DNA of 64,000 nucleotides from Mycoplasmataceae bacterium (GTDB lineage Bacteria > Bacillota_I > Bacilli_A > Mycoplasmatales > Mycoplasmoidaceae), in the NCBI GenBank assembly GCA_020024755.1, contig JAHHTH010000002.1, positions 124,001 through 188,000 on the forward strand. Direction: 5' to 3'. Positions 23,401 to 35,900 of the stretch are shown in pieces. The position numbers and the translations under genes were made by a program. The stretch's first letter is position 1, and each line of letters opens with the position of its first letter. Below the pieces are notes generated by a model. That model was not told the origin of the DNA. It saw nothing but the letters and a program-made list of their open reading frames with translations, and made no database searches.

Positions 23401-26400
23401 CATTTAGATGTTAGTCTACCACCAAGAGAAAAGCTAATTGCAACAATCAATAAAGAAACAAGTTATAAACCAAAAACAATAGAAACAAATAGCTTTGAAA
23501 AGAATATGTTAGAACATGATTTAAGTAAAGGAAAATATTTGTATACATTACCAACTTATAAGAATAGAAATTATATTGATTTATATCAAGTAAATTTGCC
23601 TACTATTAAAGCACATGATGGTTCATATCATAGTGTTTGAAATAGAATGATTTATACTGGTTCAAAAGGTAGTGAACCATCATATGAAAGTCAAAGAATA
23701 TCTTTCAATAAAGATAAAGGTAGTAAACCACATAATTATAAGTTAAATATAAAGAAGTTTGATATAGTAAATAACCACAATAAACATGGTAGTTTAGGTG
23801 ATTACTCTACACTATTAAAACCTAATGGAATTGATAATATTTATACATCTAGTGATCAAAGTAAAATAATATATAATACACTTGGTTTTAAACCTAGTGT
23901 AATTGATAGACAACCTGGTACAATTGATGCGGTCAGAAGAGAAAATAATAGAAAGATATTAGAAGCATTTTCTAATAATGCTTATGCAGTTATTTATGAC
24001 ATTGCATCTGATCAAAAACAACTTATCAAAATTGGTGATGTAAAAGCAATAGAAGGTGAACCAGATAAGAATACTATTTTAATTCCAGATCAAGCTAGTC
24101 TAAATAAGAATTTTGTACTAACATTTAATCAACTGGCAAATAGAGGACTAAGTAGAACAAAAAACCTCTATCCGACAACAGTTAATTATTCAACATTATT
24201 TGGCACTAAATATGAAAAGTTATCATATATATCTAAAGATAATTTCTATACAGAATATGAAAACTATTTAAGCAATAAAAATGTCTTTATTAATCAAAAG
24301 ATTTATCCTCTTTTATTAAAGCGATTAAAGCACTTAGGATTGAGTGAAATATTGTATTCGAATGAGTGTCTAAAAAACATTTCAATTGGTAAATTATATT
24401 GAGATTTTGATAAGGGAGAATTGAAAGTATTAGTTACACTTAGTAAAAGTATTAGTGATAAATTAAATACAAGTTCACAAACCAATGTTTTTAAAATAAA
24501 ATATAGCCAAAAAAAAGATGTTGGATCTATTAATGCAATTGATTCAAAATGACGTAAAATCAGTTTAGCAGATCTAACTAAAACTATAAATGATCTAAAT
24601 AAAAAAACTAAGAAATACGATGATTATTTTATCTTAAAATCATCATTGCATTCTTCTACTTTAAAAGTTAAACCAAAGATTATAAATATTACAGAATTAT
24701 CAAGAGATAATTTACAGCAAAAAGCAACACTAGCTGTGACAGTTGATAAAGGTTTAAAATGAATCAATGATGAACTTAGAATAGTGAAGAATATTGTTCA
24801 TAATATTACAGTCAATTTAAAAGATAGTATAAAACCATTACCTAATCAAATTGATATATCTAAAAACCATGTTTTGAGTTCATATCCACCATCAGAATTA
24901 GTAGCAATATTAAATGGTAATGGAACTATAAAACAACGTGATGAAATCATTAAGCAAATAAAACAATCTTTATTAACTGAAATGAAGGTAGATAAGACTT
25001 TAAAAGACAAGGATATAACAATGAAATATCAATTTAGTTTTAATAACTCCTTAGGAGTAGTAAAACTTAAAGTTTCTATACCTAAATGAATAGATAAATC
25101 ATCTACTACTTCACAATATTTTGAACATGAAATTGAATATAATGGATTCTTGAAATATCCACCCACTTCAGTAGCTCCGGTTGCTATGAATATTATTAAA
25201 ACAAAGTTCCCTGAATTAGCTTCACTAACTCCTAGTCAAATTAAGGATTATATCAATGAGAAATGATATAACATTTACAAGTTTATTACAATTCAAAATC
25301 CTGTAGGAAATAAAGCTCCACCATGAGTACCTTGAGTATTAGATCATGATTGTAGAGTTACAGCAAATCCTCATTATAATTTAGAAGCGATAAAAGCTTA
25401 TAGTAAAGAACAAATTAATGAACTGGAAAACAATAATACAACTGTGCATGGAAAAGCAATTAAACCAGTTCTAGATGAAACTGGTAAATTGCAAGTTGAA
25501 ATGTACATTAAAAATTGTTTTAATGCAGATGATAATACTCAACTAGAAGTAGATTCAACCGGTAAATATAAACCACATAAATATTCAACAGCTTCACAAG
25601 TAATAGAATTAGAAGGTTTTAGTGTCATTAAAGGACAAAATAAAACAAGGTTTCCTAAGTCGATAGAACTTGATAGATTAAAGCATAATAAATTAATGGA
25701 ATCATACCCTTATCAAGTGAATAAAGATTCAAAGTTATTATCGTTATTAACTGAAGCTATTAAAGATAGTGGAATTGAATTGGCATCTGAAGCTAAAATC
25801 AATATACTTAGAAGCTACACAAATAATAGAAATGGAACTATGGAATTAGAGTTTGTTCCATCTCATATTAATCTAGCATCAAGTGGAGTTGTAGAAAATA
25901 TTAATCCTGTAACTAAAAAACCATATGCAATATACAAAACTACTGTGAAAGGATTTAGTATTGTAGATACACCAACACAAATAAAAGCAAAGGACAAATT
26001 ATTTGTTAATTGTAAGATTGAAAATTTAAGTGAAAAGTTATTTGATAAAGAAGGTAAATTAAATCCAATCACTGGAAAAGAATATATTGAAAAACTAATG
26101 TCATTTAGAAGTATTTCAAAACCTATTAGTGAATTAATTTATGATGGGAAGGTTTGTTCTATAAATGTTCAAGATGGTACAGCTCTTGTAAAGTTTAAAT
26201 TATCTGATTATGTAATGTCAGATAAAACATATTCACATCATATAGGTGTGGAAATTATTTTAAGAGTTGCTTCTAGTATTGAAGGTATTCATGTTCTATC
26301 TGCGACTACTAGAACTTCAGATTCAGATGGATGAAGAATAATTTCTGAAGAAGAAACTAAAGCATCACAATATTTTCATGATTTCTTAGCAACTAAAAAT

Positions 26401-26523
26401 GAAATGAATAAACATGATGCAAAAAATATGATAATAGCAATTTGTTCACTTGGTGCTTTATGATGTTTAGTTTTAGTTTTGAGTATTTACTATAGAAAAA
26501 TGAAGTATTTTCAAAGAAAATAA
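20410..26523 (+). CDS. Giant surface protein (2037 aa) with repeated Gly-Phe/Tyr modules
   Basis: 2037-residue protein: basic N-terminus with one hydrophobic segment (~8-27), a very long extracellular region, one C-terminal helix (~2010-2030, MIIAICSLGALWCLVLVLS) and a basic tail. A large N-terminal region (~1-510) is Tyr/Trp/Ser-rich. From ~515 onward come modules of ~200 residues that begin at a GGF/TGY/EGF motif (GGFKNNATNFTN, ITGYRTVTT, ITGYRGIES, LEGFSVIKG, VKGFSIVDT), the same type as in 28500-32723 and 32905-46593. Around 830-980 a distinct segment (IQSLYYDQSLNQFVGLIWDD) resembles a part of the largest protein. An AAAAGGAAAG Shine-Dalgarno precedes the ATG. About 30 in-frame TGA codons are read as Trp. 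Likely adhesin or antigen; no catalytic motif seen. Confidence 0.85.
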
Positions 26524-26542
26524 CCTTAGTTGATAACATTAT

Positions 26543-26653
26543 TTGATAGATTTCAAAATTATGGTATAACTTTATTGTAAATAAAGAAATGTTAATCTAG
26601 GAATGAATCCAATTTATTCGTAGGTTCAACTTAAAAGCTAAAAGGAGAATTAA
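26543..26653 (+). promoter_or_regulatory. rpsO promoter and leader
   Basis: TTGATA (26543-26548), a 16-base spacer and TATAAC (26565-26570) form a good promoter. The ~75-base leader contains GAATGAAT-CCA-ATTTATTC, an eight-pair hairpin with one G-U. S15 represses its own mRNA in many bacteria, but whether this leader does so cannot be told. Confidence 0.55.
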
Positions 26654-26654
26654 A

Positions 26655-26924
26655 ATGGCTGTTTCTAAAGAACAAAAACTAGAATTAGTTAAGAAGTTCG
26701 GTGGTAGTGAAGCTAATACAGGTAAAACTGAAGTTCAAATCGCTATCTTAACTGCTGAAATCAAAAACTTAACTGAACACATGGTTAACAATAAAAAAGA
26801 TGTTCACTCTAAACGTGGTCTTTACAAAAAAGTTTCTAAACGTAGATCTTTATTAAGCTACCTAGAAAAGAAAGACATCGAAGCATACCGTACTTTAATT
26901 AAAGAATTAGACTTAAGAAAATAA
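26655..26924 (+). CDS. rpsO: Ribosomal protein uS15
   Basis: 89-residue uS15, the usual length, which binds the central domain of 16S rRNA early in assembly of the 30S subunit. Conserved family features are present: FGGSEANTGKTEVQIAILT near the N-terminus, then HSKRGLYKKVSKRRSLLSYL in the rRNA-binding part. AAAGGAG lies upstream of the ATG at the usual spacing. The gene stands alone between the giant surface protein and gapN, with its own promoter and a strong terminator, so it appears to be monocistronic. Base composition and codon use are slightly less AT-rich than the surface genes, as expected for a highly expressed gene. Confidence 0.98.
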   Translation: MAVSKEQKLELVKKFGGSEANTGKTEVQIAILTAEIKNLTEHMVNNKKDVHSKRGLYKKVSKRRSLLSYLEKKDIEAYRTLIKELDLRK

Positions 26925-26947
26925 TTCTAATAAGGTATCAATGATAT

Positions 26948-26982
26948 AAAAAAATAATAACCGTTGCGGTTATTATTTTTTT
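26948..26982. terminator. Strong terminator between rpsO and gapN
   Basis: Perfect 16-bp stem AAAAAAATAATAACCG / CGGTTATTATTTTTTT with a TTG loop. The GC-containing tip and flanking A/T runs let it serve both converging genes. Confidence 0.92.
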
Positions 26983-26998
26983 CATTAGGTTATAACAA

Positions 26999-28426
26999 TT
27001 AGTTATTTTCGATAATACCTTTAATTCTTGTCATAGATTCAAGTGCTCATTTAATTCCTTGAACTCCGAATCCTGAATCTTTAACTCCTAAGAATGGGAA
27101 GATGTCAGGTCCACGGCTAGATGACTTATTGATGTTAATTGTACCTGTGTTAATTTGTAAAGCAATTCCCATAGCCTTTTGTTTATCTTCTGTAAAGATT
27201 GAACCTTGAAGACCAAATTTAGAATTGTTAACATATTCAATCACTTGATCAAGTTCATTTGATTTATATCTTACAATTGGAATAATAGGTGCAAATTGTT
27301 CTTCATCAAAGATTTTCATTTTAGGTGTGATGTTATCTAGAATAGTTGGGAATAAAATATTGCCATCTGTTTTGTTACCTAATACAAGTGTTGCTTTGTT
27401 TTTTAAAGCATCATCAATTAGTGATTGAGCTCATTTAACTGCAGATGCATTAATCATAGCTGATAGGTCAATATCATCCATTGGATTACCGATTTTTAAT
27501 TGTTTAGTTAAAGTAACAATTTCTTTAATTAATTTGTCAGCAATTTTTTCATCAGCATAAACTAATTTAATTGCTGTACATCTTTGTCCAGAGAAATCAA
27601 GAGATCCTTTAACAATTTCTTTAGCAGTCTTCTTGATGTCACAATCCTTTAAAACAATTGCAGCATCTTTACCACCTAATTCTAATACAAGAGGAATCAT
27701 TGGTTTACGACTAGCAATTCTTTTACCTACTTCAACTCCACCAGTAAATGAAATCATTGCAATATGTTTATTTTCAACAATGTAGTCTCCAATTTCAGAA
27801 CCTCTACCTGTTACTACATTAATAACTCCTGCTGGAAGTTTTGCGTTGTAGAAAGCTTCAGCAATATGAACACCTACTAAAGATCCTTGAGTAGCAGGTT
27901 TGTAAACACAAGTATTTCCTGTTAGTAAAGCTGGAGCTATTTTAGACAATGCTAGATTTAACGGATAGTTGTATGGACTAATAGCTAATACAACACCAAG
28001 TGGAACATAGTAGAAGTTACCTTTCTTACCTTTGATACCATGTTCTTTATCTGTAACAACTACTGGCTTAATAAAATCTTTTTTATAAGCTTCAATAGTT
28101 AAGTCGATATATTCAATTGTTCTATCAAATTCAGAACGACAAGCTTTAATTGGTTTAGCGATTTCTAAACACATAGCTAAAGAGATTTCTTCTCTTTTCT
28201 TTTTAAGTTCTTTCTTGAAAGCATTCATGTAAGCTATTCTTTCTTTAGGTAATAATTTACTTCAAGATTTAAAAGCTTCATTAGCAGCATTAAAAGTTTT
28301 ATCAATATCTTTTTGAGATAATGCTGGTACTTCAGCAATTACTTCATTATCAATTGGACTTTTGATAGCTAATGTATTTGGTGTATCTACAAGTTTACCA
28401 TTAATTAAAGTTTTAAATGTTTTCAT
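26999..28426 (-). CDS. gapN: NADP-dependent non-phosphorylating glyceraldehyde-3-phosphate dehydrogenase
   Basis: 475-residue aldehyde dehydrogenase of the GapN type, which oxidises glyceraldehyde 3-phosphate to 3-phosphoglycerate with NADP+, supplying NADPH and bypassing the ATP-yielding step of glycolysis. Motifs in order: SPYNYPLNLALSKIAPAL (Asn of the oxyanion hole), VYKPATQ, SFTGGVEVGKRI (cofactor-binding loop), LELGGKDAAIV with Glu249 as general base, GQRCTAIK with catalytic Cys283 (C284 and E250 in streptococcal GapN), and EEQFAPIIPIV. The length matches the family exactly. GGAGAGG precedes the ATG at good spacing. It converges on rpsO with a shared terminator. Mollicutes lack most oxidative pentose-phosphate genes, so GapN may be a main NADPH source (inference). 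Confidence 0.93.
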
Positions 28427-28499
28427 ATTCCTCTCCTTTAATGTTTAATATACTATTATATCTAATATCTTCAATAAAAACAACAAATAAATAGAACAA

Positions 28500-31400
28500 T
28501 TAGTAGAAGTTGTCAAATTGAACATCACTTGCATTATTCTTTTTTCTCTTGCTATTAATTGTTAAGAATACAAATACTGCAAATAAAACTACTACTCCAG
28601 CACAACCTGCAATAGCAATAGATTTAAGTAGTGATTGGTTACTACTATCGTTTTGAATAGCTTCAGCTTCTTTAAAACCTTTTAGGAAGAATTGTGAGGT
28701 CATTGATGTGCCTTCTTGAAAACCACCATTACTTGTTACAATACCTGAAAGATTAACATTCACAACTACTTGCTTATTTGTAAAGTCGATATCAGTTGAT
28801 GGGTCAATTGATGCACTTTCAACTTTTGTTTCTTTAAGTACATTTTTGAATAAAATATCTTTATTTTCAACAACAAATTCAGTTAAGTCGTTTCTAATTG
28901 AATCTGGATCATTACTTAATGTATCTAGAGTATATGAATCAATAAGTTGTTTTTTAATAAACACTGGATCATTTAGATCATATACGAATGTACCATCTTT
29001 ATTAGTTCTAAGTTCTGTTTTGTGACCATCAGCAAAATTGTTTTTTACACCATTAGCAATTTTGATTGTAAATGGTTTATAGTCAGATTCTTTCAATGGG
29101 ATACCAATTTCAGCTGGTCTAGTTAAGAATTCACCTTCAATGAAAATAGTTGGGATACTATTTTCTGGATTAATTTTACAAGTTACATTAATGTTATAAG
29201 AGTTAGTAGTTTTATCAAATCTTACATATGGTAATTTTAATGGGTTTGTAGAACCTGAAACATATTCAGCTGGGTAATCAAAGAATATTTCTGGTCTTTG
29301 GTTGATAAGTGAAATAACTTCACTAGTAAATTCACCATTTAAATACCCTTGAGTTTGATCAAATTCAACATAATAGTATTTTCCAAGTTGACTTAGATAA
29401 TCATATTGATTGTTAACTATTCCATCAAATGCATCAACTATAGTATCTGCAGTAATATTGTTTTTTACAGCAGTAAATTCGGTATTGGCAGTTGGTTTTT
29501 TAAACCCACCAATAGTAACTACAAATTGTTTTTCAGTACTAGTAAGTTTACCATTACCCATACTTGAATAAATTACAGTAATTGGACAACTTAATGATCT
29601 ATGTTCTGGGTCAGCTGAATTTAATGAAGGCGTAGTATATGATTTAATGTAAGTATCATATGAAGTATTTAATAATGCTAATCTAATGTTTTCATCTAGT
29701 ATTTTCTTTGTTAGAGATCCTGAACCATTAGTACTCAAGAAATCACTTACAGTTAAATCATATAAGAATTCTTTTTTACCAGCAGAATTTGTGATTGAAT
29801 ATTCATTCTTTCCTTCAATTGAATATCCATCAGGATTAGCTTCTGTTCTAGCTCTATTGAAGTCTTCAATTATAAATGACTTTTCTTCATATGTTGGAGG
29901 GTTACCAATAATAGCTGGACGAGATAAGAACATTCCAGTTACTTTTAGTTTAGTCATATTTTCATCAAATGTTTCAATAGTTAATGGTGGATTATCTTTT
30001 GGTAATGCACTATCACTAACAGAATCATCAATTCATTGAGGATCATTTAATTTGACATAAGGTTGTTTAGCATCTAATACAGGGTTATTAAAAAACACAC
30101 TTGGGTCAGCATTAATTAATTTGATCAATGATCTCATAAATGGTACACCCTTAGGTCCTCAACCGCCTCTAGTTTCTACTTTAATTTTGTTTCCTGTTGA
30201 AACAAAATCAGTTGCCATTTGTTCATTTAATGACATCATGATACTAAAATCACCTGTTGTTTGTCCTGTAGCTAAGTTAGAAACTAAGATGGTAGTTGTT
30301 TTTTTACCTTCTGTTAAATTGTTATTTGAAGCAGCGAAACCTGTCATGTATGCTTCCATAACTGCTGGTTGACCACCCATAACAATTTCACAACTGCTAT
30401 TAATGTAATTTGTAACTTCTAAAGTTATTGCAATTCCAGATTCATCACCACTTCTTGGTTTAATCATGTATTGACCTGATGAATTTAATTTGATTGATAC
30501 TGTTGTTTTGCCTCTAACAGTATTCACTAATAATTTACTTACGTTTTTTTCGATAAACTGTTGAATCTTTTTGGCATTTTGTTCTTGTGCAGCATCTTCA
30601 ACAAGGATGTTTTTAATTTCTGGTCCAGCTCTTAAAATTTCAGTTGTTTGTGCTTCAGTTCTTCCTTGTTTAAATCCAGTAAGTGTAATTGTTAGTTGTT
30701 TATAGTCACTAGTAGTAGCGTTATCATTTGGATTATTTGGTTTACATAATAAATCTGCCTTAATGTTTAAGTGTGTGAATTTTCCATTTTCATCTTTAGC
30801 AGATTCAATAATTAATTCTTGACCAGTTTTTACAATTGGTAAGTTAGTTGGATTTTTATCTGGTGTTATTGGATTATCAAGTAGAATTTCTGGTTTATTA
30901 TTTAAAACATTTTTTAATTCATCACATACTGAGTTATAGTCAGGTGAAAATTCTGGATTTATTTCTTGAGCAAAACTATCTACTAAACCTTTTAATATCA
31001 AAGATCCAGATTCATTTGCAACATCGATAATAGAAGTAGTTTTTCCTTTTGTGATATTTGTGTTAGGAGATGTGAAATTTATTAGTTTAACAGTATAAGA
31101 ATAATCAGGGTTTGGTGCACCACCAACACCATAAGCTACTGAAGAAGTAAATTTAACATTAACTGATGTTGGATCACCATCAATAACTGTAACATCATTC
31201 ATTGTGTTATTTACAGTTACTCTTGTTCCATAGATAATTGATCCAAATACATTCCCAGCATTAATTTGCTTTGTTATAAAATTTTCTAAATTACTTCTAT
31301 ATTTAGGAAGTTTAGCTTGTTCAGGAATTAAGTTTTTTAGAACGTCATCTGATTGTACAGATAGACCTGCTGAAACAACATTTGTTGGATTTGTATTAAA

Positions 31401-32723
31401 TCCAGAAATGACAAATTCCATTGGTAGATAACATGAAGTATCAAGTTCATTATTATTATTTTCTGGGTTAGATAAGAATCAACCAGATAGTTTTAATTTA
31501 CTATAATCAGTTGAACTATTTTCAGTATACAACGAAAGTTTTAATGGTTTAGTTGAATCTTTTTTAACAATTGGGAAATGGTGAGTAGTATTCTTTTCAT
31601 CTGAAACTGGATTGTTAAAGAACACATCTTTATTATCATTAATTAATTTTTCTATTTCAGGCAAGAATTCAGCTTGATGTGTGACAAAATCATTTGCATA
31701 TTTTGAACCAATATTGTATCAAGGGTTTGTAGAAGATATACCTGTAATTCCATTTAATACAGTTTGGTTTATTGGTTTAGGAGAAGCTAATGCATTAGGT
31801 GTTGCAAATCCACCTAGAATGATTTTTTCTGATGATTCTGGTTTGCCAGGTTCACTTGGTTTAGGGAAAGTAAATGTACCTAAACTTAGAGATCCTCAAG
31901 CAGTAGCAACTTTATCTATACTTATTTTTAATGATATTGATGTATCTGAACCAGAAACACGTTCTATCACTGTTCTTGAAGCAATCAATTTAGTAGTTAG
32001 TGGAATATTATTGAAAATTTTAAATAGATTTTCTTGAATAAAAGCATTTAATTTTTCTATAGCTGTAGGATTTTTATTAATTAGATCACTAACAATAAAA
32101 TTAGTTAATCCGCTTTCTGGAGTGATTGTAAAGTCTTTTATTCCTTCTGTGTTTATTGTTGTTTCTCCATGCTTCATTCCAGTAATAGAAATTTCAAGAA
32201 CACCTGTATAAATTCCAACAAGGTCTAAACGAAATTTAAATAATAGTTTTCCTTCTGTTGAATATGATTCAAAGTTGGAACTAATTATTTCACTTCCAAC
32301 ATTTAATTTTGTCTTATCTGCAGGTAATCCATCAATAAAATCAGATGGGTGTTCTGCTATCATTTGTGAAAATACTTGAATTGCATAGTTTGAATATACA
32401 GCAATTTTTTTACTGATATCTTCACTAGATATAAATTCATCAGGGAACTTCTTTTCCATTTCAGTAAAGTTGATATCAACAGGTTCATGAGAATCTGGGA
32501 TATTTATTTTTAAAGTTGGATAGTTTTTTGCAACTAAATTATCAATTTCTAGGGCAGTAAAAGATTTTCCAGTAATTGATTCAGCATCACCAGCTTTTGG
32601 AGATTCTGTCGCACTTTTTGTGATGTTTTTGCTAGACATAATTGGATTAATAAAAGGCACTGTCACGGCTGTGAAAGTGCTTAAAGATATGATTCAACTA
32701 GCAATAATTTTCGATTTTTTCAT
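28500..32723 (-). CDS. Giant surface protein (1407 aa) with Gly-Phe modules
   Basis: 1407-residue anchored surface protein: N-terminal signal (~5-28), a long extracellular region, one C-terminal helix (~1365-1387, IAIAGCAGVVVLFAVFVFL) and a basic-then-acidic tail ending QFDNFY. The ectodomain is a chain of modules of ~100-200 residues, each with a strand ending in a Gly-Phe motif (ITGMKHGETT, ISGFNTNPTN, LTGFKQGRTEA, MTGFAASNNN, IGGFKKPTAN, LKGFKEAEA), the same module type as in the adjacent giant gene 32905-46593 and in 20410-26523. The tail resembles that of the upstream neighbour (DNF near the end), so the two are paralogues. No catalytic or lipobox motif. The start at 32723 is chosen because it gives the signal sequence; no convincing Shine-Dalgarno was seen. 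Probable surface antigen or adhesin. Confidence 0.85.
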
Positions 32724-32841
32724 ATATATGTAAATATACTATATTATAGCAAAAATAAAATTTTGCAACTTTAAAATCCAATTTTTGGGGCAGATTTTTG
32801 TCTAAAAAATAACTTTAAAATTACATTTTACTTTTTATAAA

Positions 32842-32876
32842 AAAATCTAGCTTACTTGGTCAGTTTGCTAGATTTT
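32842..32876. terminator. Hairpin downstream of the giant repeat gene
   Basis: Perfect 10-bp stem AAAATCTAGC / GCTAGATTTT with a 15-base loop, 29 bases after the stop of the minus-strand gene 32905-46593. On that strand it ends in a run of T, as expected of an intrinsic terminator, which would separate it from the paralogue that follows. Confidence 0.7.
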
Positions 32877-32904
32877 ATGTCTAATTTTTGGTTAAAAAGA
32901 TTAA

Positions 32905-35900
32905 TTAAGAATCAAATCCAAAGTTATCTTCAGGTAGATCGTCATCAGCATTTTTTTCTTTGGATTTCTTTCTACGGACAATCAATAAAATGATTAATAT
33001 TAGTAACAATAATGTAACAACAGAACTTACTAAAATAATGAATCATGATGAATTAGTTTGAGCAACTGTTGCAGGAGCATTTCAAGAGAATGTACCAATA
33101 AAGAATCTAGCAACATCGTTTGGTAAATTTGAATATTCTAATTGAATTGAATTGATATCTTTTGCTTCTGCAGGATCATTTCTTGAATTGTTAATTCTAA
33201 TAGCAAGCATGATTGAGTTTACCATATCATTTCATTCATTAGAACCTTCAGGTGGTATATCATGTCCAGCGATTCTTGCTTGTTGCAATAAATAAGATGC
33301 AATCAATTCTCTAATTTTTTGTGGTTTTTGGTTTCCTTCAATTCATCATTCAATTTGATCAGATAGTTTATTAGAAAGAACTTGAAGATTTAATTTTTCA
33401 GCATTTTGCTTGAATCCATTAATGTGAATTTCTGGATGTGATATAGTTCCATTTGGCCTTTTTACTGGAATATCAATGATAATACCACCAGGGTTAGATG
33501 GATTAGGTCTAACATTGATATTGTCTTTGATGATAGTTCCATCTAGATCTTTGAAATATCTATTTGGATTCATAGCAATTTCATCCCTGATATCATCAAT
33601 TATTATTGAATCTGAAACTATGCCATCAACTGTATAATTTGGTTTTTGTACTCCAACTTGTGGTACGTGAATACCAAGTTCTTCACCTGCATTCGGTAAT
33701 ACAATAACTGGAGGTAATGGATTAGGTCTTACCGGAATAGTAATTTGTGGTCTTTCAACAGTTCCATCTGGTTTAGTAACTGGAACTTCTACAATAATTT
33801 CTCCTGGCTTAGAAGGATTTGGCTCAATCACAATTGTATCTTTATCAACTTGATCTGGAGTAACACCTGGTAAGTATGCACCTGGGTTATTGATTATTTC
33901 ATCTTTAATTTGATCTTGAATAGTTGGGCTATTCATTATTTCATCTGGAGTTACAGTTGGTTTGCCATCAGGACCAGGTCTTAAACCTGGAACAGAAGAA
34001 CCGATGTCAGTACCTGCATCTGGAGTTGGTGCTATTGGATTATCCTTAAATCCTTTAATAATAAATGTTGGTGAACCTGGTAATTTACCAGTTGTAAGTG
34101 TACCGGTTGTAGAATCTATATATCTCTTTAATATAACTTGGAATGAGATTAGTCCATTTCCATCTACTCTTGATTCAATACCAATATCACCAGATGACAA
34201 TCCAGATGGTTGGTTAGTAAAGAATTGATCTGGGTGAGCTAAAATATAATCTATCAATTCACTAGTTGTGATATCTGCACTAACTTTTGTGGTTAGTACA
34301 TTACCTATAGGTAATGTAATAGTTGTACTAGAAGCAAATCCAGTACCAGCTACAGTTGTGAATCCTGTTAATGTAAATAATGGTGATGAACCTGGTAAGT
34401 TACCTAATTGAAGTTCACCTTTACTGTCAAAATATTTATTTATTCCAATAGTTACTTTAACAGATCCGTTTAATGTTTCCTGGATATTAACGAAGATGTT
34501 ATCTCTTGTTAATCCTGTAGGGATACCACCACTAAAGAATTCGCTAGGGTGTGCTAGGATATAGTCTTTAATATCATTAACGATATTTGGACTTGATGCT
34601 GGTTTATCAATATTAATATTAATGGTTGTAGTAGATGTATTAAATCCTGTTGCAGTAATTACTTTAAATCCTGTTAATGTAATTCTAATAACATGATTTA
34701 GTTGAACTTCGCCATTTTCTCATCAAGCATTTTTAATAGTAATATCTACAATTAATTGTCCAATAGTATTATCATGTGATACTTGAGTGAATGTGAAGTC
34801 TTCAGTTGTTAATGTGCTTGGTAATCTTCCGTTAGATAAATTTTCTATTTTATCTTTCATTGCAGTTAAAATAGCGTTAGTTACAATTGCATTTGAGTCT
34901 TGGTTAGTAATATCACTAGCAATGATGTTTTCTACTTCTGAAGATAAAACTCAGTTATCATTTGTTATAGTAGTAGTTTGACCTTCAGTTTTAAATCCAC
35001 CAATAGTTATAGTGTATTGTTCTGAACTTGCTTGTTCAATACCTTTATCATTGAATGATTTAGTTAATGTAAATGTAATAGTTACTCTACCAGTTGAAAT
35101 GTCAGTATTAGCATTATTTACAATTACTGCTTTGGCATCAGTTGGAGCAGTACCACCGAATATTAATCCTAAATTGTTATTAATATATTCTTCAGCCTTT
35201 TCATTTGTAAATTGAGTAGTGAAGATATTTTCAGCTATATTAGGTAATGTAGCTGTTTTATCTTGAGCAGTTTTTTGTTGTTGTAAGAATCCTGATAATG
35301 TTACATCAATGGTTTTAGTATCTTGAGGAATAGCATTTTCTAATCAAACTCCACCAATGAATGTAATTGAGATAGTTACTTTTCCTGTTGTATTGTCTGC
35401 ACTATTTGCTTTTATTACAAAACTAAAGTCACCTGCAGTTAAAGTTTTACCAGGAGCTAAGTTCTTCATGTTAGTTTTTAATGCTGCTAGTAATTGATCT
35501 TTAATTCTAGAGTCATCGTTTGTGATTGTTGAAGCTAGAATTGAATCTACACCAATATTTAAGTTAGATGAATTTTCAATTATGGTGTTTTGTCCATCAG
35601 TTTTAAATCCATTAATTTGCACGCTAAATTCTTGTGAAGTACCAGTAGTTTCAATACCTAAATCATTGTAGAATTTATTAATTGTAAATTTAACATCAAT
35701 TGTACCGTTATTGATATTCTTTTCTGGAGTACCAACAATAGTTACTTCAGCCCCACTTGGAACGTTATTTAATAGACTTGATAAATTGTGATCTAATAAT
35801 GCTTTAATATCACTGTCGCTATACATATTAGCAAAGATGTTTTTATTATCAGTTGCAATAGTAGTTGTTGTTGTTGGGTTTCTATCTGTCTTTTGTTGTT